NCBI RefSeq assembly: GCF_001649575.2
Contig: NC_051436.1
Coordinates: forward strand, 8,727,742 to 8,791,741
Direction of reading: 5' to 3'
Source of the DNA: Kryptolebias marmoratus
Taxonomy: Eukaryota; Chordata; Actinopteri; Cyprinodontiformes; Rivulidae
DNA length: 64,000 nucleotides
How positions within the stretch are numbered: the stretch's first letter is position 1; every line of letters starts with the position of its first letter. The translations under genes were made by a program, and so were the position numbers. Shown piece by piece: positions 45,433-56,950 of the stretch. The notes under the pieces were generated by a model. That model did no database searches, was not told the origin of the DNA, and was given only the letters and a program-made list of their open reading frames with translations.

Positions 45433-47490
45433 TGATTTAAAATATATTCTGACACACGGCATGATTTACCAACCTGAACAGGATGGAGTTAAAATCATCT
45501 TTTTTTCCCCTTTCTGTCTCAGCCCATATCAGACTAATTAGCATAGCAAATATCATACTACCAACAAATCCATTTAATTTTAGCTTATTATTCCAAACCA
45601 TAACCTGTTGTAGACCCTTCAATTACAGGAGCTTTGGTGCTCATCAGTTTTCTGATTGCATGTGAGATCTGATTATAAATCACGTAAAGGCGGTTTGCAT
45701 CATAATAACAGAGGAACGCGTTTTTAGCGGCGAAAGGTGACGGCGAAATAATGTTTTCGGTCTCTCTGAATACAGTTTGCGCGCTTCATTAATTCAGCGG
45801 TAATTAAACCTAACCGCTTCGCCTCGCAGCGCGCGGCGTCGGCCCCGGCAGAGGGGTGTGCTTCACATGTCGAGTGAAGACCGTAATGAGCGGAGTGACG
45901 TGGCGCGTTCCAATGATGGATCGATACGAGGACTAAAAAGCGGGGAAGAAAAGGAGACGGAGGTGGGGGAGGAGGTGGAGGAGGAGGCGGTGCGAAAGGT
46001 GACTGGTGGAGGCAGTCATCAAAATACTAATGCTGTGTGGGATATTTACTGCAGAGTCCTAATGCAGTTTAAAACAGGCTCTTTGTCCTGTAGCCCATCA
46101 CCAAGCCCCTGTTGGGCCCTAATAAATCAGCCATTAAAGGCTGATGTGACCTGAATAGCACTTCGTACGGAGCAGCGCGAGCGCCAGAGAGCGGCTGAAG
46201 AATTTATGAAGATGTCCTCTAATGACAGCCGAAAGCCCAGAAGAAGTCAAAATAAAGATGCTGTCTGTGACGCGAATGTGGGAAGAAAAAAAAAAGGTAA
46301 CAATTATGATACTGAAAGGTGATTATTGCGTGCGTTTTGAACGACGTCTGCATGCCGCCCGGGGGTGGGGGGGCCTCCGGAGGTTGGTTCAAAGTCAAGT
46401 TCAGATCCTGCAGAAGTTTCTGATCATAAGACTTAGAAATAAAGTCACTCCAGATAAGCTGGAATGGATATTTTACTCTCCCCTTGAAAACAAACCCAAC
46501 AACTATCCAGATAGAACGGCCAAAGCTCTAAAATAAAATTTCAGACCCCCCCTGGGCTGGTAGTTGGCGATAATGTCGACTTTAACCACGACTGATTGAC
46601 TCAACAGACGTAGAAAAAGCAGTAAAGACAAAATAAAGCAATGATGTGTGATATAGGCTGTCACGTTACCGTTTCCCCTTATTTTAAGCCTTTACCACTG
46701 ATATGAACATTTTGCAATGTTTTTTTTGGTGTAAAAACTGATATTTTTATAAAAAATTCAAAGAGTAGATGTTTGTGTCTGTGTGTGTGTTAATGACAAA
46801 GGAAGATTTTGAGGAAAACAATCATCTGATAACTTCCATTTTTTATCCCAACTATTGCCTTGAATATTAAAAAATGCTCCTGAAACCCCAACAACAACAA
46901 CGGAGCAGTTTTTTTCACAATGTTTTAGTTTGTTTGTGTGGGGTTTTTTTTAGCCTCATCCTGTTGCCAACAAACTTGTGTTTTTCTGTGCTGAAAAATG
47001 TACAGATTAGGAGAAAATAGGTGTTGATAAAAGCAAACCAAAAAGCTAGCCATGCTTAAAATCCTCTTCCTTTGGGTTTTGATGAGTTGTTTCAGTCAAC
47101 ATTATTGCTGCCTAAAAAAATACACTTTAAAAAGTATCTTGGTTACAGTGGACAGGGCCAATATAATATAAAACACAGATATTGTTTCCTGCACACACAC
47201 AGATTTGGTGTGAAAAACTGATTTTTTTTTTTTAAAAGTCTAGATTTTTTAACGAACGATCCATGTGGACAGTGGATCTTTTTGAACACACGAGCCTTGA
47301 GTTTTGCTGAAACATTTCATCGGTGTTGTAGGAGCCTGTTTTGCACACGGCAGCGATCACTTTGGGCTCCAGAAACCCAATCAAACATGGACAACATGTT
47401 TTAACCGGGTGTCTTTGCTTTTATCCCGATCATGTCGCCGTCAAACTTTGACCGAAACTTTTAAATGGGGAATAACTGAGAACCAAACGG
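45433..47490. other. No gene; candidate conserved blocks
   Basis: 45680-45850 (TTCATTAATTCAGCGGTAAT) and 46020-46260 are repeat-free, with TAAT-core sites. The rest is AT-rich with poly-T runs. Confidence 0.35.
46020..46260. promoter_or_regulatory. Candidate conserved non-coding element
   Basis: Balanced, repeat-free sequence with CCTAATAAATCAGCCATTAA followed by AGGCTGATGTGACCTGAATA (46109-46156): TAAT cores flank an inverted AGCC/GGCT, and TGTGACCT is a nuclear-receptor-like half-site. Inference from texture only. Confidence 0.3.
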
Positions 47491-47492
47491 AN

Positions 47493-47540
<48 letters not shown>
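47491..47540. repeat. (AT)n microsatellite with one undetermined base
   Basis: About 24 AT units; the only single N of the window is at 47492 at its left edge. Confidence 0.97.
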
Positions 47541-47544
<4 letters not shown>

Positions 47545-47615
47545 CCAGAAAATCTTTAGCCAAGCTAAGCATGTTTCTTCTCTGTAGTTTTATATCACGT
47601 TAATGAAGACAGTCT

Positions 47616-47628
47616 CGCCATCTAGTGG
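47616..47628 (-). promoter_or_regulatory. CTCF-like motif
   Basis: Minus strand CCACTAGATGGCG matches the CTCF core CCASYAGRKGGCR at all 13 positions. It lies 17 bp from the tail of the SINE at 47645. Motif only; such sequences also occur by chance in repeats. Confidence 0.35.
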
Positions 47629-47644
47629 CGTGGGATGGGTATGG

Positions 47645-47958
47645 ATGGTAAATGGACTGTACTTATATAGCACCTTTCTAGCCAATCAGTTCACTCAAAG
47701 TGCTTTACAACACAATCTGCTCTCATTTCCCCATCCACACACATCCACACAGCACTCTACTACAAGGCTAATTTGAATAAATCATCTGTAGAGTCTAATC
47801 AGAGCTTTAAACTCCATTCATACACCAAAGGGACACATCGGAGGCAGTGAGAGGTTCAGTTTTGCTCACAGACACTTCAACACGTGGCAGACTGGTGGAA
47901 TCAAACCTCCAACTCTGTCATCGAACGACAACTCCTCTAACCACTGATCCACAGCCCC
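47645..47958 (-). mobile_element. tRNA-derived SINE (AFC-like)
   Basis: Read on the minus strand: head GGGGCTGTGGATCAGTGG with A box TGGATCAGTGG (47941-47951) and B box GGTTTGATTCC (47897-47907), then a body, then the tail GTAAAGCACTTTGAGTG and GGTGCTATATAAGTACAGTC then CATTTACCAT. The head and tail match my recollection of the AFC-type SINEs of percomorph fishes. Full length, moderately diverged, no clear target duplication. Confidence 0.85.
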
Positions 47959-48239
47959 AAAGAATGTGTGAATGGAGACAAGCATTTAAATAGACAATAA
48001 ATTAATTAAAAAAAGGTGACATTTGTGAAGTGCGGATCCACTACAAACAAGAGTATTCATAAGGTTTTAATTTGAAAAGCTTTTGTAAACATCTCTGACT
48101 TTTTTTTTTTCCCTCCATCAAAAACAACATTTTACATTACCAGAAAAAGCAAGTCGGTTTTGAAAGTGATCCATGTTAGCGTATTATGAAGCTTTACTGA
48201 AGTAAGCTCCTCCCGCCGGGTTTTCCTAACCTCCTCCTT

Positions 48240-48660
48240 TTCTCCATTTCCTCCCAGGACCAAACATGCCTTTATTACGGGGAATGTGATTTGCAGGATT
48301 TGTAATCAGCGGCGCCTCAAGAACCACACTCCTGCTCGCATCAAGGTATTGTACGTCGTTCAGAGAAAAAAAACAAAAAACAGTCGTAAACAGGCCTGAA
48401 AGTGTTTGATTGCGAGCCGTGAATGCGCCGCAGATTCAAGATTATATGTACAAGACGCGGCCCGCCGCCATCACACCGCCCCCCCGACACAGAGCGGTAA
48501 TGAAGAGCATTCATGGGAGCCAATTGGGCCTCGGCGGCGCGTTCAATAGGAGGTTTTGCCCGAGATGATTTACGATAGGTGCTCATCTTCATATGCAAAT
48601 CTGCGGGACGCCACTCGTGAGCCTTTAATTTGCGACGAGGAAGCCTTCAGTTATTTATTT
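48240..48660. promoter_or_regulatory. Candidate conserved non-coding element with octamer
   Basis: Repeat-poor sequence with GATTTGTAATCAGCG, TGATTTACGATAGG and the POU octamer ATGCAAAT (48593-48600) in ATCTTCATATGCAAATCTGC. No coding frame; conservation inferred from texture. Confidence 0.35.
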
Positions 48661-48937
48661 ATCTTTTTCTTTTTTCTATTTTTTTTTTTATGTCGAGCAT
48701 GTTTGGATTTCATTCCCTGATGCAAATTATGTTCTTGGTGTAATCATGCAAAAGCGCAGCTGGCTCCTGTTTCTCCACGCTTCAACCCCCAACTCCCCCA
48801 CCTCCACCCTTAACCAACGACACCCCCACCCGCCTTTGTGGTCGTCACTGGTGTCTTCAGAAAAACAGTGTTTGTTTTTTGTTTTTTTTTGCTTCTTGTA
48901 CTTATTTGTCAGCCAAAGTCTCTTCATCCAATCGTCT

Positions 48938-48976
48938 CACACACACTCTCTCTCTCTCTCACACACACATACACAC
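48938..48976. repeat. Compound (CA)n(CT)n(CA)n microsatellite
   Basis: CA, CT and CA runs in series. Confidence 0.9.
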
Positions 48977-49121
48977 TTCCCTCCACTTCCTCCAGCAGCT
49001 CCCCTCCATACTGAATGGCCTCAGTTCCTCCTGCGGTGAGGTTGGATTGAATTCAATTAGGGAGATTGTTTACCCTCCCGAGTTTACTGCTGGGCTGGGT
49101 TTGCCTGCTGATGCCCCCCTC

Positions 49122-49148
49122 CACACACACACACACACACGCACACAC
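49122..49148. repeat. (CA)n microsatellite
   Basis: About twelve CA units with one G interruption; looser CA-rich sequence continues to about 49190. Confidence 0.9.
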
Positions 49149-49479
49149 CCATCCCTCCACACAAACACACGCCTACACACGCGAGCACACCCCGCATCCG
49201 TCTGTCCCGACAGCGAACGACACTCCTCGCGGCGGTGCCTTTTATTTACAGATTCACGCTCTGTTTTTTGTTCCTTTTTTTTTGATCCTGTTTTTTTCTT
49301 TTCTTTTTTAAGATACTTTCTGACTCCATGCAAGGTTAAGGCGTGGCATGGCCTTGCGTCCTATTTGGGGTTTCCTCGGGAAAAGGTGGAGTTTTCAGAG
49401 GTGGAATAATCTGAAACCATGTTTGATGCACGTGACATTCCCGGACCAGCCTATTTATTCTTAACTCTTAATGGGTTCA

Positions 49480-49720
49480 TTCCTAAAGTGGGCTGCTTTG
49501 AAAATGAAATTCCTCTGAAATCTGAGTCATAGCCAGAGCAGCTTTTTTGTGCTCTTTAGCTATCAGACCTAATAGCCCTAATAATGAGTAGAAACACATT
49601 TCCAGCGACGTGTCCCGCAACCCGCTGCTTTCCTTCAGCTGTCGTGCTGCGTGACGGTGCGCTGCTCAGAAATCAGATACTGTATTCGTGCTGAAAGGTG
49701 TCAGATTAATTAAAATCCCA
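49480..49720. promoter_or_regulatory. Weak candidate conserved non-coding element
   Basis: Repeat-free, with CCTAATAGCCCTAATAATGAG and GTGTCAGATTAATTAAAATC. Inference only. Confidence 0.25.
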
Positions 49721-49991
49721 GAGAGATGAATGTCCCGATGTACTCTGATGCGGGAATACAACCTTCCTTTGAGGCACCTTGTTCAGTCTTTTACGATCAC
49801 TTCTGGTTTAGTCTAATCTACTTCAGGAACATCACCTTTTTTGTTTTTTTTTTGGCTTGATAAATGGAAAAACCACACTTGATTTACAAACACAATACAG
49901 ATCTCGACTTTTGGAAGATACTCAATGTGACATTCAGGAAAAAACTCTACGAGCGTTTGGTTGGATTGAAAAGCTTTGAGTGACAGCATTT

Positions 49992-50518
49992 CCTCGGTGT
50001 CAAACCCAGTGACGCAAGGGGCCAAAATTACAAATTTGGTCCTAGCCAAGGGCCAATCACGATCAATATTCATAAAAATACGTAAACTAACCTTGGTTAT
50101 AGATCTATTATGTCAAATCATTCATGTAGAAATATCAGTTACCTTTTCCCAGTTACAGATAATACAGAATTTAGAGCAAACATACTTTAATGAACACAGA
50201 CAAATAGATCAAACTTCAAAAAGTACATCATTAGCTGTCATTTCTTACGCCTCACTCAGCTTTTAAATGATTTTTTTAACATTAAAACAGATTTTTTTAA
50301 AAAGCCATCAACAAAAACCTGATCATACAGAAATTAAAACTATATATTGTTGGCTTCTAAGTCACTGTCAAGAGAAAACTTCACTATTTAGGCTCAGTTT
50401 TTTTAAGCAAAATAAGAATCAGAGACTCGATCTGTCCCGGACAAGAGGGTCGGACCGGCCGGATGAAATGTTACAGAGGGCCGGATCTGGCCCGCGGGCC
50501 TTGAGTTTGACACATGTG
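49992..50518 (-). mobile_element. Second hAT copy, inverted
   Basis: A close copy of the 5305-5853 element in opposite orientation: its right end, inverted, reads CACATGTGTCAAACTCAAGG, and inner phrases such as GACTTAGAAGCCAACAATAT are identical. The left end is degraded (CCTCGGTGTCAAACCC) and the 8-bp flanks CAGCATTT and GTTTAAAG do not match, so no target duplication remains. The 96-codon frame across it belongs to the repeat. Confidence 0.88.
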
Positions 50519-50689
50519 GTTTAAAGAAACAGCTCGATCCTGACTGGATTGACAAGCCAAGCGCGAGGGGGGGGCGAGACCGGAGTGAATTACCGGCGTC
50601 TTTAAATGACTACGGCCTCCCAAATTTCATAGCATAAACATTCTCATTAATTGCAATAAAAGTTCAGAGCCTGGAGCCGGTCTTGGCCT

Positions 50690-50840
50690 CGCTCGAAGCA
50701 GCCATTAGCTGATCAGTCCGCTCAGAACTGAACTCTATTTCTTCGAGCTGGGGTTGTTCGAAGAGCTGTCTCCTGTTTTAATACATTAACTGCTCATAAC
50801 CCCGTTTCGACAGAGCCGAACTACCCCTTTAATGTCAGCG
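50690..50840 (+). repeat. S repeat fragment
   Basis: CAGCCATTAGCTGATCAGTC, TCTTCGAGCTGGGGTTGTTC, CGAAGAGCTGTC and CATAACCCCGTTTCGACAGAG follow other S copies loosely. Confidence 0.45.
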
Positions 50841-51214
50841 CGAGCCTCGTTGGACGACGCTTTGCATAACCAATAAGGTTTCCCATAGCAGCGGCCATTC
50901 AGGCTAGTTTTGACCATAATGTCCTGCGACACCGGCCCCGCCAAGATTTGGTTCTGTTATCTTAAAGCCCGGCATTTGTTTTCACGGCGCGATCCTGCCC
51001 CGGGACTTCTCCAGATCATGCAAAGCAGGTCGTTTGAATGTGGGGGGGAAAGCTGCCTTTGGCCTGTGTCAGCAGTGTTCTGGGATTTGAATCTCGCCCA
51101 CAAGTAGTTGACTTTGCACATCATTGTTGGCGGTGCGGTCCGGTTACCCGGGCAACTCGGGGGGCCGGCCCCGAAGGCAGCCCGGCTCGGGGGACACCGG
51201 GCGGTGCGCCGTAA

Positions 51215-52060
51215 CCCTCTAAATGACCAAATTATTTAAAAGGCACACATTGCTTATTGCGGTTTATGGCTGATAATGACAAATACGTTGACCTTCTGTG
51301 GAAACGGCTGTTGTCTTGACAACGGTAAGCTGCTAAAAACGCACTTGCTCAAAATGCACTCGTGGTCATTTTCTCTTAATAGACAGGAAGCTGATCTGAG
51401 AATCCCCCCGCGGATGTGGTGTCACTTATTCCACATATTTATGTGCTGCATTTGCCAAATTGTGTGATCGGTATTGATTTTATCCTCAAGCAGACCCGCG
51501 TAGATAAATTTATAGGCTCTTCAAATCATTAGCGGTGGCTTTATGTATGGCTGCTTCCTTTTGTTATTTCTAGAAAATTGAAGGTAGATTTTCACAGCAA
51601 CACTTCAGGAAGAGTGAGCAGCTGTAGCCTTAATTATTTACATAGCTGTTTGCCTCTTCCCATTTATCTTTTTAGAGGATGTGCAGTATTTACGTCTGTC
51701 GTTTGGTCATGCTCAGTCACTGTGACGAGTGTGTACTTCCCTTCGTACATGTGCACACACAGGTAGTTATTATACATAGTTTTCCTCTCCATGTATTACC
51801 AGGCCGTCCTTTGATCTACATTATTATGAGAAAAAAAAATGGATTATGTATTTTCTGCTTGCGTCTTTGCATTTTCCATTTTCGCCAAGGAATAAAAAAA
51901 CATATCTGAGCTAAGCAGGTTTTTTACCATTTTCACACAGCCATACAAATCAATAGTTCAGCTGGAGTTAATTAGGAAATTAAGAGCTTTAATGAATACA
52001 CCTCTCAGCCATATCATTATGACCATCGTCCGGCGAAATGAAAAACATTGATTATCTCGT
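51215..52060. promoter_or_regulatory. Large candidate conserved non-coding block
   Basis: About 850 bp without simple or dispersed repeats, AT-rich with many homeodomain-type cores. Examples: AAATGACCAAATTATTTAAA (51221), the cluster GTTAATTAGGAAATTAAGAG then CTTTAATGAATAC (51967-51999), ATTATGACC and GATTATCTCGTTACATTGGG. Frames are short and broken. This is the best enhancer-like stretch of the window by texture. Conservation is inferred, not shown. Confidence 0.4.
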
Positions 52061-52159
52061 TACATTGGGCCGAGCATTATAACGTAGCAAGTCTTCTTTT
52101 TGTCCACTTTGTTTTTGCTTACGTAGGCGTAACAGACTGACGCTAATGGGGTTAGTATG

Positions 52160-52870
52160 GATTAAAGGAAAAGTTGGAGAAATATCTGTTTAAAATTGCC
52201 CTAAACCCGAAGGTTCACTCAGCTGAGTTGTTTTTGTTTTTCACCTGAAGCTAACATGCTAATGACGACGTTTCTTCTTTTCGCTAATTCCTCAAAAAAA
52301 CGAGCCGTAATGACAATAAAACAACAGTTTAGAAATGCTCGAATTTGGCTCTGTGACTAAGTGTGCTGCTCAAAAAGGTAGGAATATTTGAGCTTGTTTT
52401 CTGTCTTGCTGAGTGATGCTAACATGCTAAAACCCTCTTTCTGTTTTCGTAATCAACCCAAAGAAACGAGCTGTAATGACGGCGAAACGAGAAAAAGTTT
52501 GAAAAATGTGTTCAAATGCGGCTAAACTCTAGATTTCGCTCAATATAGGTCAAATGAGGAAAAATATTTGAGCTGTTTTGATTTGTTTTCTGTCCTGCTA
52601 AGCGAAGCTAACATGCTAACGACAGTTTCTTTGTTTTGCTAATCATCAAAATATTAGGCCGTAATTATGATAACTTCTCAAAGATTTAATAAAATGTGTT
52701 CAAATTGGCCTTACTCTAACTTTTAGTCAGCATAGCTTAAATGAGACAGATTATTTTATCTGTTTTTCTCTTATTTTCTGTCCTGCTAAGTGAAGCTAAC
52801 ATGCTAATGTCATATTTCGTTTTGTATTGCTAATCAACCAAAAAACGAGCTGTACTGAGATGAACCAACA
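52160..52870. repeat. Four-unit tandem repeat, period ~188 bp
   Basis: GCTAACATGCTAA occurs at 52250, 52418, 52607 and 52795 (spacings 168, 189, 188), each preceded by TTTTCTGTC(C/T)TGCT and followed by TTTCTT..TTTTGCTAAT, then ACGAGC(C/T)GTAATGA. Units are moderately diverged. Confidence 0.9.
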
Positions 52871-53995
52871 AAATTGATAAAACAAACAAAAGGGACAGCA
52901 AAACTGTTCATCCTAAATGTTTTGCCCTAAAATACTACTTTAGCAAAAATATTAATCACACCACAAATTATTCACAATAGTCTACGATACTGGAGTTTAA
53001 TAGTTATTTAAACTCTATCTGTCATTCATTGTCACAGCCTACAAAACCTTGTTTCTCTAAACGTGCCTTTTACTGAGACCGAGTAGTTTTGTCATGATAG
53101 TTTGTTTTAGGAGGACCACAAACAAATAGTTTAGCCACCGACTTCAAAATTACTTGCAGAAGCATAAACGGATTGGTATTCCTGAGAAAAGCAAGCACCC
53201 GTTGGCACTCTGCATGCCAAAGTTTTATGGAAATATTCCGATCCGTTGGGGTTCGAAGTGTTTGTTGGGGATTGATTTCCTGCTGCAACCAGGAATGTCC
53301 CCGAGACGTATCGGCGTTACCAGTCTCGGCAGTTTCCTCCTGGTTTTTTATGCCAACTGCACCTCAATGTGGCCACCGTACTGCGGCTGTGATACGGCAG
53401 CCATCATGTTCGCTCACCCTTCATGGCGGCAGGCGATAACAAGAAATGACAGAATGTGAACAAATAAGTGTTAGTCTCTAAATCCTATCGATTAACGGAA
53501 ATGCAAACGTCCTGCAAGGCTGCGGTTATTTGTAGCTCTCTAAAAAGCAGCCATGGGACATTTGAAGTTTTTTTGGGACGGGATTGTTCTGGATTCCAAT
53601 TTATCATCCCTATATAGAAAACCGCACGTTGTTACATCCCATCACTCTCTCTGTCACCCCCTCACCGAGGCGCTGCAGGTGAACGCTACACCTGTTTTGA
53701 TTGGTAGAGGTAAGAGCTCCCGGGGTTTTTGACAGGGGTATCGGTAAATTCTGACGGAGCTATTTCTGTGCGGGAAGGGGTTACCGGGATGTTAGCGCGA
53801 TGTGTCTTGCCGTGTGCCTGGCTGCTCTCCTGACAGTTTTGGTGTCTTAATGAAACAACACTCCTGACAGCGAACTCACGGTGCAGCTCAGGGGCCTTTT
53901 CTCCGTCATCCTCTGTCAACTCTTCCTCCCCTGTTCTCCCAGCGTGCCCATCTGTTGGCCTTCCTCCTCGCCGAGGATGGAGAGGGGGGGGGGGG
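52871..53995. other. No gene recognised
   Basis: Mixed sequence. Overlapping + strand frames of 88-101 codons at 53154-53459 contain cysteines and tryptophans but match no family I know and overlap in two frames. Confidence 0.4.
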
Positions 53996-54014
53996 NNNNN
54001 NNNNNNNNNNNNNN
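53996..54014. other. 19-N gap inside a G-run
   Basis: G-runs of about 12 bases lie on both sides. Confidence 0.99.
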
Positions 54015-54479
54015 GGGGGGGGGGGGATGCAATTATTATTATTTTTTTAAGTCCTCTGTTTGGAAATCGTCCAATGCGATCAAAGAATCAAAATTTGCGG
54101 TCGACCAAGGCCCTTAGAGACCTCGACGAGATCTGGACCCAATTAACGGCAGAGTTTGGTATTTTCAGACCTAACGACAGCCACTCAAAATCAAATCAAA
54201 AGCAGTTTTGACTACCTTGGAGATACATTTATATATATATAGAGAGAAAATGTTTGTTGTGTTAGCTTCCCTTGAACTTTTGCTGCACCTCATCCCAAAA
54301 GCCTAAGCTCTCCGGTGAAGTGTTCAGGTCTAATCAGCTCTGTTTGATGTGCGGAGGCGGCGGGCTTTACGGAGGGAGCCAAGATCTCGCAGGACATTAA
54401 GGGGAGTAGGAGAGGGAGGCAAAGGAAGAGATTACTCCTGGTCTTTTTATAGAGGATCACTCCATCTTGTCCTCTTTAG

Positions 54480-55150
54480 CTCAATCATTAGTTCTTGCTT
54501 CTCCCCCACCACCCCCGGAGGGGAGACGCTCGTATTTTGTCTTCGGCTAAGACGACTTCTCGCTCCCTTGGCGGGAGCCGGGCCCAGCTATCAGTTAACC
54601 AAATATGAGTCTCTCCAGCCTTTCCATCATTATTGAGTTGCAGTTGGAAAAGTGTAGACGTGGGGTCAGAGCTGCTGCTTCTTCTTCTTAGGCAGGTAGG
54701 AAGGGGGGAAAAAAAAAAAAAAGATGGCATCGGAGAGGAAGGAGAGACAAATCAAGAATGATTGTACAGACATCCTTTCAGTTGGCAGTGAAGACTTTTT
54801 CTTCATTTCCTTCCCCAACCTCCCCCCTTTCACCCAATTTCCTCCCTCCCGTTTGGCTCGTACCTGTGAAATCAGGCATCCTTCTGCGCCTGTCAGAAAA
54901 TAAACCAACACTCGGCCGGCTCGTCGGCAGAGTTCACCTCCCGACGGCTGGCGCTCACGCCGAGGCAATCAGAAGTTGTCAAACGTGAAGTGTCCTCTGC
55001 CTTCGATCGAGGGGGGCGCGTCGTGCGTTTCGCCCGTCCGGTGCCCGAAGCTTTGGCCGTGATTGTAGGCGCGCTAATGGCCTCTTGATCAACGGGGATC
55101 ATTAAACAATGTCCTTCGGCTGCCGCGCCTGGCAGCGGAAGCATGTTTAG
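54480..55150. promoter_or_regulatory. Candidate conserved non-coding blocks
   Basis: Two repeat-poor parts: 54480-54650, with CAGCTATCAGTTAACCAAAT and CATCATTATTGAGTTG, and 54880-55150, with GGCGCGCTAATGGCCTCTTG and GATCATTAAACAATG. A poly-A run at 54709-54722 separates them. Texture-based inference. Confidence 0.3.
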
Positions 55151-55199
55151 CCGAGGAAAGCGGTGGTGGTGGTGGGGAGCTTGTTGTCGCCGCCACAGC

Positions 55200-55770
55200 C
55201 GGTGTTGTGATGGAGCATTTCGTACACTTTTATGACCTCTTATGATTATACATCATTTTCAAGTACACCCCACCGCCGTCTCTTTAAATATGCCCATGTG
55301 GTTTGTGAAAACCTCATTTACATATTTGCTCTTCATATGCATACAGGCAGCCTCTCGGCGCCTTTTTTTTTTTTCGAAGGGAAGCGCCTTGTCTTATATA
55401 AAAAAAAACACAAGCAGGGAAATCATTGATTTGCATCTGTTCAACCGGGGACGAAGCCGAGCACCTTCCTCTTCCCCGCGGGGCGACGTTTCGGCCTCCC
55501 AAAGGTGCCGTGGCGCTCATCCGTCCGACGTTTTTTTTTTTTTCCTTTTTTTACGGCGGCTCTAAACCACGGGTGGAGGCTGCAGTCTGCTCCTGCCCTC
55601 CCGTTGGATTTTATTTACAGCCTCGGCCCGGCAATAAAGGCCCAAATTTATGACTTAGTTTTTAATTAGAAATAATGTCTTGTAGAGTTTAAGTGATGGA
55701 TGGTTTAATCAATATATAGACTGCAACTGGCCTGATGATAAACGTCGCTATTGACAGCGCGCAGAGTAGC
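55200..55770. promoter_or_regulatory. Candidate conserved non-coding blocks
   Basis: TCATTTACATATTTGCTCTTC then ATATGCATAC (55314-55343) carries octamer-like sites. TTTTTAATTAGAAATAATG and GGTTTAATCAATATATAGAC follow at 55660-55725. Poly-T/A runs lie between. No coding frame. Confidence 0.35.
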
Positions 55771-56159
55771 CTAACTTAACACTTTGTCTTTTAAAGAAAT
55801 ATGGAGTGTTTTGTTTGCTGATGGAAACTGTACATCGCCCTCCCCCTCCTCTCTCCCACCGCCGCCATTTTCCTGTCTCTTCCTACTCCGTCAAGTTTTT
55901 TTCCTTTTCTCTCAACAGGCAACGTTTGCTCCGAAAACGAATAAAACCCTCCTTGTCGCCGCGCATCCCGGTAATTATTTTACCTCGCTGAAACACCGTG
56001 TTTATTACGCGCCGCGTTTTCTCCGTCTTAAATCAAATGATGGCAGGAGCTGTGTTCGATTCTCAAAACAGGCAGACATTTAAATGGATATAGCTACTTT
56101 CTTTGCTCCCCCCCCCATCTCCTCCCCCTTGGGTTCAGGGAAAGGCAAAAAAAAAAAAA

Positions 56160-56460
56160 GCACGGGATTTTCAAGTAGAATAATTAAATAGGAATCGAGT
56201 CAATGGGATTTGTTTCCTGGCACGGAGGATAATTGCATAATATACACGAGGATGAAATTGAGGTACTTGACAGCTGAAGTTCAATTTTGTCACTTATGGC
56301 TTATTGTGAAGAGTTTCGACGGGGCTGGGCTGAGCTCCGGGTGCTTATTCACCCGGCAGGCGATGACAAACGTGAGAAATACGTTTCTTCTTGTTAAACC
56401 GCTTCAAAAACATTGTTTTAGCACAGTTCAGGTTCGTGAACCCTTGCTGTATTATTAATT
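56160..56460. promoter_or_regulatory. Candidate conserved non-coding element
   Basis: Repeat-free AT-rich sequence with AGAATAATTAAATAGGAATC, GATAATTGCATAATAT and GTACTTGACAGCTGAAG (a TGACAG MEIS/TGIF-type site next to a CAGCTG E-box, 56262-56278). Confidence 0.3.
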
Positions 56461-56709
56461 GCAACGTAACCTTGGGGTCTAATGTGTCCGAGGGGACTTC
56501 ACATCCAATGCAAAGGCTTTTAAAACTGGGTTTATGGTTAAAAACCTGGAAATTTAGATACAGAAGTCTAGAAAGTTCACTTTATTTGAATTAATTTACA
56601 ACTTTCTTTGATTCCTTTTGTGTTTTCAGGGGGATGATGTCATATCTTTGGTAATTTAGCTATAACTGTGATTTTCAGTCTGATTGCCAGAGTGTGTGTT
56701 TGAGTTGGA

Positions 56710-56950
56710 ACGGTCTGTTTGTCTGTTAGCAAAATATCTCAAGAACCATTAGACGGATTTTGATGAAAATCTCAGGAAGTAATCGTAAGCGACTGAAGCT
56801 GATTCGGCGTATTTGTCGCAGCTAATCAACCTTAGCGAACACAAAAAGGGCTACAACTCAGTCAGTTTTACAGATGCCGAGCTAAAATTTGGCGCGGTAG
56901 TAGCTGAGAGTCGTCCCGAGCCCATTCCCCCGAGCCCCAACAGATCACGC
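56710..56950 (+). repeat. R1 repeat copy
   Basis: GGTCTGTTTGTCTGTTAGCA, AAATATCTCAAGAACCATTA, CAGTTTTACAGATGCCGAGC and TAGTAGCTGAGAGTCGTCC in family order. Confidence 0.85.

Noticed and set aside
49976..50266. 96-codon + strand frame
   Set aside because: Lies inside a non-autonomous hAT copy and has no transposase features.
53154..53459. Cys/Trp-containing frames of 88-101 codons
   Set aside because: Two frames over the same DNA, no domain pattern and no splice framing.
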